This document shows, one piece after another, positions 59,614-64,000 of a stretch of DNA of 64,000 nucleotides. The stretch is from Sipunculus nudus. Its lineage: Eukaryota > Annelida > Sipuncula > Golfingiida > Sipunculidae. The position numbers were made by a program, and so were the translations under genes. The notes under the pieces are model-generated. The model was not told where the DNA came from and did not search any database. It saw nothing but the letters and a program-made list of their open reading frames with translations. The DNA lies in the NCBI GenBank assembly GCA_026874595.1, contig CM049311.1, positions 57,560,453 through 57,624,452 of the forward strand, in the 5' to 3' direction. Within the stretch, counting starts at the first letter, position 1. Each line of letters starts with the position of its first letter.

Positions 59614-61303
59614 AACAAGTGACCCATTGGTCATGACGCTCAGCTGTTTAACATGCTGGTTTTGGCTGTGATACTTTGTGTATTCATTTACAAATGCAAG
59701 TAATTAATGCAAATGAGGTTATTTTAATCTATAATCATCCATGAGGAGACAGATCCACTCATTATAATTTGTTCCAAATTTCAGGTGTCCTATGGGAACA
59801 TTCAAGGACCTCCCCAGATATCAACCCATTTAGTTGTGCCCAACGGTAAGTTGTGCCCTGTTAACTTACCTTATCTGATTGTTTTAAACAAGTGACCTAT
59901 GGGTCATGACGCTCAGCGGACAGACATGTTGACGAAATGTCCTTGCACAGGCAACTAATTAAGATAATGTAGATGGCATCATCGTTCATGCATATTATCT
60001 TAAGTTCAACAAGACCCATAAGCACACCAAATTTGATGACAATCCATTCAGCCGTTCCTATGGAATGTGGCAATGTGTGTGCATTTTGCATCATTTCTGG
60101 AAATTATGCTCTATAACTTGGAGAATATAAGTCACAGTGACCTAGTTTCAGGTTTCAGAGGAGAACTTTTGAGGAACTCTCAGGGTGTCAAGTAAATAGA
60201 TTCTAGGTCCAATGGCTATGATTTGTGCCCTGCTTTAGTATAAAATTTTCAATTTTTCTTGGGGTGCTTACAAGCTCCATAGTTCGGAGGATATTGGTAA
60301 CAGAGACCGAATGTCAGGTTTCCAAGGAGAGTTTTCATAGGCTTTTCATGGTTTTCCCTGGATGTCAAGTTAGAAGATTCCAGGTCGAGTGGTTACGTTT
60401 TGTACCCTGTTAAAAGACACACGGCCGGACAGACGACGGACAAAGAGTGATCGCTATAGCTCTGATGACTGACAGTCAGCTGAGCCAAAAAAGGGGGGAA
60501 ATGTATGAAAATCGAAAAAAATGTGGCACCTGCAGTCTTCAGCAACCGATGAAACTTTAAATGAAAATAATATAATGGCAAGAATCATAGCAATCCATGT
60601 ATCAATTATCGAGATACATAACTGTTTATCATTTTTTTGTTAAAAAATTCGGGGTGCCCAAACAGGCTGCATAACTTGGCGAATATAGGTCACAGTGACC
60701 TAATTTCAGGGGTCCAAAGGGAACTTTCAGAGTCCCCCTTAATATTAAGTTAGAAGTTTCTAGGTCTAACGGTTACGAATTTTGCCCTGTAAAAGAAAGG
60801 TACTCTCATCTTACTGTTGTAAAAATGGAGGACAAAACGCGTAAAAAATTCGAAACATTTAGGTTGCGCCACCAATCTTCAAGACCTGATAAAACTTTAC
60901 AAGATAAACATTCACGGCAGGTTTAATGGCAATCCATGCATTGATTATCAAGATACAGGTGCCTTTTTTCAAATCTTTAATTATTCTGGGATTTCCAAAC
61001 TGGCCGCATAACTCGGAGAATATAGGTCGCAATTACCTAATTTCAGGTTCCTAAAAAAGAACTTTCAAGGACCTGTGCTTTAGCGAAGAAAACTTAATTA
61101 TAGTCAGCTGAGCTAAAAAATCAGGTCGTATGAAATTCATTGAAAAATACACATGCCGTTGACGTTGCAGTTGCCGCATAAACGTATGGATGTGTACATA
61201 GCTTCACACCTGCCATGTGTGCCAGGTAACGGGCGGCCGGACAGACGACGGACAAAGCGCCATCACAATACCCAAGATGACTTTCAGTCAGCTGAGCTAA
61301 AAA
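59614..61303 (-). repeat. Terminus-defined dispersed repeat, minus-strand cluster D
   Basis: On the minus strand, start termini (TTTTTAGCTCAGCTGACT type) occur at about 61303, 61120 and 60492. The opposite termini (GCTGAGCGTCATGACC, then GGTCACTTGTT) end at 59887 and 59614. The GTCCGTCGTCTGTCCGGCC block follows two of the three starts. At least two copies are nested or in tandem. A further terminus (CAGCTGAGCGTCATTGCC) ends at about 61850, belonging to another copy to the right. Confidence 0.7.
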
Positions 61304-61849
61304 GTGATCCACTGGAGAGACGCCTTCCGCATCCTCAACAATCTACACATGTAACTGACAGTGGTGACATTTCACTATTACATTAAACTCCTCTGTGGCC
61401 ACGCCTCGGAAATGCCCTTGTTTGGTCTTGAAGTGTCCGGGACACCATCCCGAATGAATCCTGAGAGGGCCATTTTCAATAGGTTCCCTTAAATCTTGAG
61501 AAGTTTGAGATTGAGATTAATACCACGACCTACCTTTTATACGTGTGAAGTATTATTTTTTATTACAAAATTTCCCTTTAAAATATAGTGAATATATTCA
61601 TTAATTACTGTTTCAGAGGTAAGCATTGGACTTACAACTAATTGTGTCCCTTTTGAAGAGCATATTGGCCGATTGTGTGTTAACAGGAATTTATGTTACT
61701 TGCGGTTGCTAGTTAAAGTAAAATATAGGATAAGCAAGCAAATACAGTGATTGCTATGAAACATTATAGACATTTTGACTAACAGCAACAGACCTTGAAC
61801 CATGCTGAGCTGAGCTATACCATAGGCCGCCCGGGAGAGAGCAGATATA
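61304..61849. other. Intergenic, nothing recognisable
   Basis: No gene or repeat could be supported. Confidence 0.5.
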
Positions 61850-61939
61850 ACTAGTGGCCCATGGGCAATGACGCTCAGCTGAATTCAAGGAATGTTGAAC
61901 AATGAGAAAGATGACTGCCAGAGTGCCAAAAAATCATGA

Positions 61940-62370
61940 ATTTTGTCAAGAGTCCTTAGAAATATCTGGTTTTCGAGAAAACTCTCCAAGACGGATTGAC
62001 TTGCCAAATTTCAGACTAATATCTTGAACCATTCATGAGATATGAGCAATTTTCCCCAAAATCACATTTTCATATTGACGCCACAGGAAAACGATTGCAG
62101 ATGGGGCGCCACCAGTCTTGAGTACAAGATGGAGCAGGCCAAGATCTATGGACATGCACAATTTCAGGCCAATACGGCACACCATTCCTAAGAAAAGAGC
62201 ATTTATTTATTCTGCAGAAACAGGAAGGTAGATGGTGCCACCTGTTTGGTTTACGAGAAAATTTCCAAGAAGGATGGACATGCAAAATTTCAGACCAATA
62301 CCTTGAACCACTCCTTAGATGTGAGCAATTTTCACCTGAAGCAGATGTACGGATGGATGCCACAGGAAAA
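61940..62370 (+). repeat. GGTGGCGCCACC-family copy
   Basis: Modules with GATGGGGCGCCACCAGTCTTG near 62100 and GTAGATGGTGCCACCTGTTT near 62228, linked by CCAAGATCTATGGACATGCA and CAATACCTTGAACCACTCC. Close to the array in IAP intron 1. Confidence 0.85.
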
Positions 62371-63600
62371 TGATTAGGCGTAAAAAAAAAGTCTTTGTTT
62401 CCGGTTACCCGACCGACCCTAGATTTACTGTGCGACCCTAAATTTTTTATTTGGATTCTGATTGCAAAACCAGTAAAAGTCGAGGTTTGCGCGTGGATTT
62501 TTTAGGTGAAGTACGACTTAATGTTGACAACTTTAAACTGTCATACAGATAAAAATTACGATGTTTTTTGATCGTCACTGACAGTTCAAATATACCCGCG
62601 AAAACGGCGTGTGGACGGTCATATTCATAAGCGGGTTCGTCAGCTTAGAACGTAGTTCTGCGCAACAACTTTTTTTAATTTATAGGAAGCAGATAAATAT
62701 CAAAAGTGTTTCACTGGAGAAATAAGCAGCTTCTTTCAAGCTATGAACGTGGCTTCCTCCGCGAATGTCTGATAGCCGTGACCCGTCTCAGAACTGATTT
62801 GAGATCGTTCAAATTTGCCCTAAGCCCCGAAAATTTGCATCTTCCGTAAGGCCTCATTAATGGCCCGCTTGTATGCACGGTGGCTAGTCGGCAATATTCG
62901 GATGTGAGTGCCATCTTCGGCTATGCAAATGAGTTGAAATGAACCAACGACATGACGTTTCGTCACTGCATGTAACCGTGGTTACCTATTCGGGTACATA
63001 TGTACGTACCCGTATTTGTTCTGTCAATGATCAACTGAACTGCGCTCGGGCGCTGGCAGGAGTAAAAACGAAAGATTTAATGAACGTTGGCCAGTCATTT
63101 AACGAAAAGTTAAACGCAAATTTGGCGGTAACACGTAGTGATCATTCATTTTTGGCGATTTTTTTTATTTAACGGCGGTAAATGATAAGAGCATAATCAA
63201 AACTGCGATGTCAAATTTGACACCGGCGGATTGCCGATATACATTTCTTATTTTAAACAAATATACTGATGATATGATCACTTTATTTCCCTCAACTTAA
63301 TGCGTGCGTACTACATCAAGGTTCAGCTGTGTCATTTCGCAATTTCTGAGGGCGAATGAATGGCCAGCCGCTCATGTTAGCCTAAGAAGGTAAACCTGCC
63401 TGATCGCAAACTTAATTTTTTGTCAGCGACCAGCTGATCATTCCTTGAAAGTTACTTCGCTTCACTTCTTATAAGAGATTGAACAAACACCTATTTCTCC
63501 AAGAGAGAATGGTTCTAATGGGTCAATATTTGATCATACTGTACACAGATTGGCACAGATATACATAAACATAATTCTATTTACCATTTTATACTGAAAA
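62371..63600. other. Low-repeat stretch, no gene seen
   Basis: About 1.2 kb that starts with GTTACCCGACCGACCCTA and contains an octamer ATGCAAAT (about 62924) and the near-palindrome GGGTACATATGTACGTACCC (62994-63013). The plus-strand frame 62939-63172 (77 aa) has no recognisable feature. It could be a single copy of an unrecognised dispersed element. Confidence 0.4.
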
Positions 63601-63634
63601 TATGTCGCATAAACTGAATAAAAAAATAAAAAAA

Positions 63635-64000
63635 GGCCTTACAGGTGGCTGCACCAGTCTTGAACACAAGATGGAGGAGTCCAAGATCTATGGATTTGGA
63701 CAATATCAGGCTAATGTAACAAGTTACTCCTAAGAAAAGGGCTTTTATTTATTCTACAGAACCGGGTGGCGTCACCTGTCTGGTTTACCAGAAAACTTTC
63801 CAAGATGATGGACATGCAAATTTTCGGCACATTGAGCCACTCTTGAGATATTGGCTGTTACCTAAAAGACATCCAGATTCAAACTGCACAGATATTGTTG
63901 GTGGTACCATCTGTCTGTGTTAGGCACAACAACATAGGTGAAGGAACAACTATGCTAGGTTTCCGAAAGATCAGTCCAAGGGTCTCAGAGGAGTTCTCTG
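63635..64000 (+). repeat. GGTGGCGCCACC-family copy, runs off the window
   Basis: Shares GCACCAGTCTTG, AAGATGGAGGAGTCCAAGATC, GGTGGCGTCACCTGTCTGGT, CTTTCCAAGATG and the ending AAGATCAGTCCAAGGGTCTC with IAP intron 1 (50400-51040) in the same order. Confidence 0.85.

Overview
The window is eukaryotic nuclear DNA: AT-rich, intron-containing, and crowded with (TA)n microsatellites and dispersed repeats. Repeats beginning TTTTTAGCTCAGCTGAC and followed by a GTCCGTCCGTCC run, long AT arrays and an inhibitor-of-apoptosis gene of the 3xBIR/UBA/RING type suggest a marine mollusc, probably a bivalve. The species cannot be fixed from sequence alone.

Four host genes are supported. (1) ACADL, mitochondrial long-chain acyl-CoA dehydrogenase, lies on the minus strand in nine coding exons from 13423 down to 3542. 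It was assembled here exon by exon with matching splice phases into 440 residues. A broken copy of two of its exons lies just upstream at 15.6-16.5 kb. (2) A three-helix membrane protein of unknown family (166 aa, plus strand) occupies 27389-27889. (3) A complete alpha-tubulin gene (plus strand, four coding exons, 451 aa) spans 40004-43508, with a TATA box and a poly(A) signal. (4) An inhibitor-of-apoptosis gene (minus strand, five coding exons, 696 aa: N-terminal membrane helix, BIR1, BIR2, BIR3, UBA-like region, RING) spans 52702-46150 and converges on the tubulin gene.

Mobile DNA fills most of the rest. A 5'-truncated Penelope-like element (36280-37428) has a GIY-YIG endonuclease remnant between two almost identical inverted terminal repeats, each carrying a hammerhead ribozyme. 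A decayed, internally deleted Ty3/gypsy element (about 54077-56651, minus) sits within a tandem repeat field. A PIF/Harbinger-type MITE, a pogo-like palindromic MITE and two other short inverted-repeat elements were also found. Two dispersed families make up much of the noncoding DNA. One is delimited by TTTTTAGCTCAGCTGAC at one end and CCATGGGTCACTTGTT at the other; four copies or clusters are present. The other is built on ~125-150 bp modules around the palindrome GGTGGCGCCACC.

Layout: 1-3.5 kb repeats and MITEs; 3.5-13.4 kb ACADL; 13.4-19.6 kb upstream region, ACADL fragment and repeats; 19.6-27.9 kb possible 5' exon, two repeat copies and the membrane-protein gene; 28-36 kb AT arrays and a third repeat copy; 36.3-37.4 kb Penelope element; 40-43.6 kb alpha-tubulin; 46.2-52.7 kb IAP; 53.4-58.2 kb tandem repeats with the Ty3/gypsy element; 58.2-64 kb more repeats. 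The genes are functionally unrelated (fatty-acid oxidation, cytoskeleton, cell-death control) and no operon-like organisation is expected or seen.
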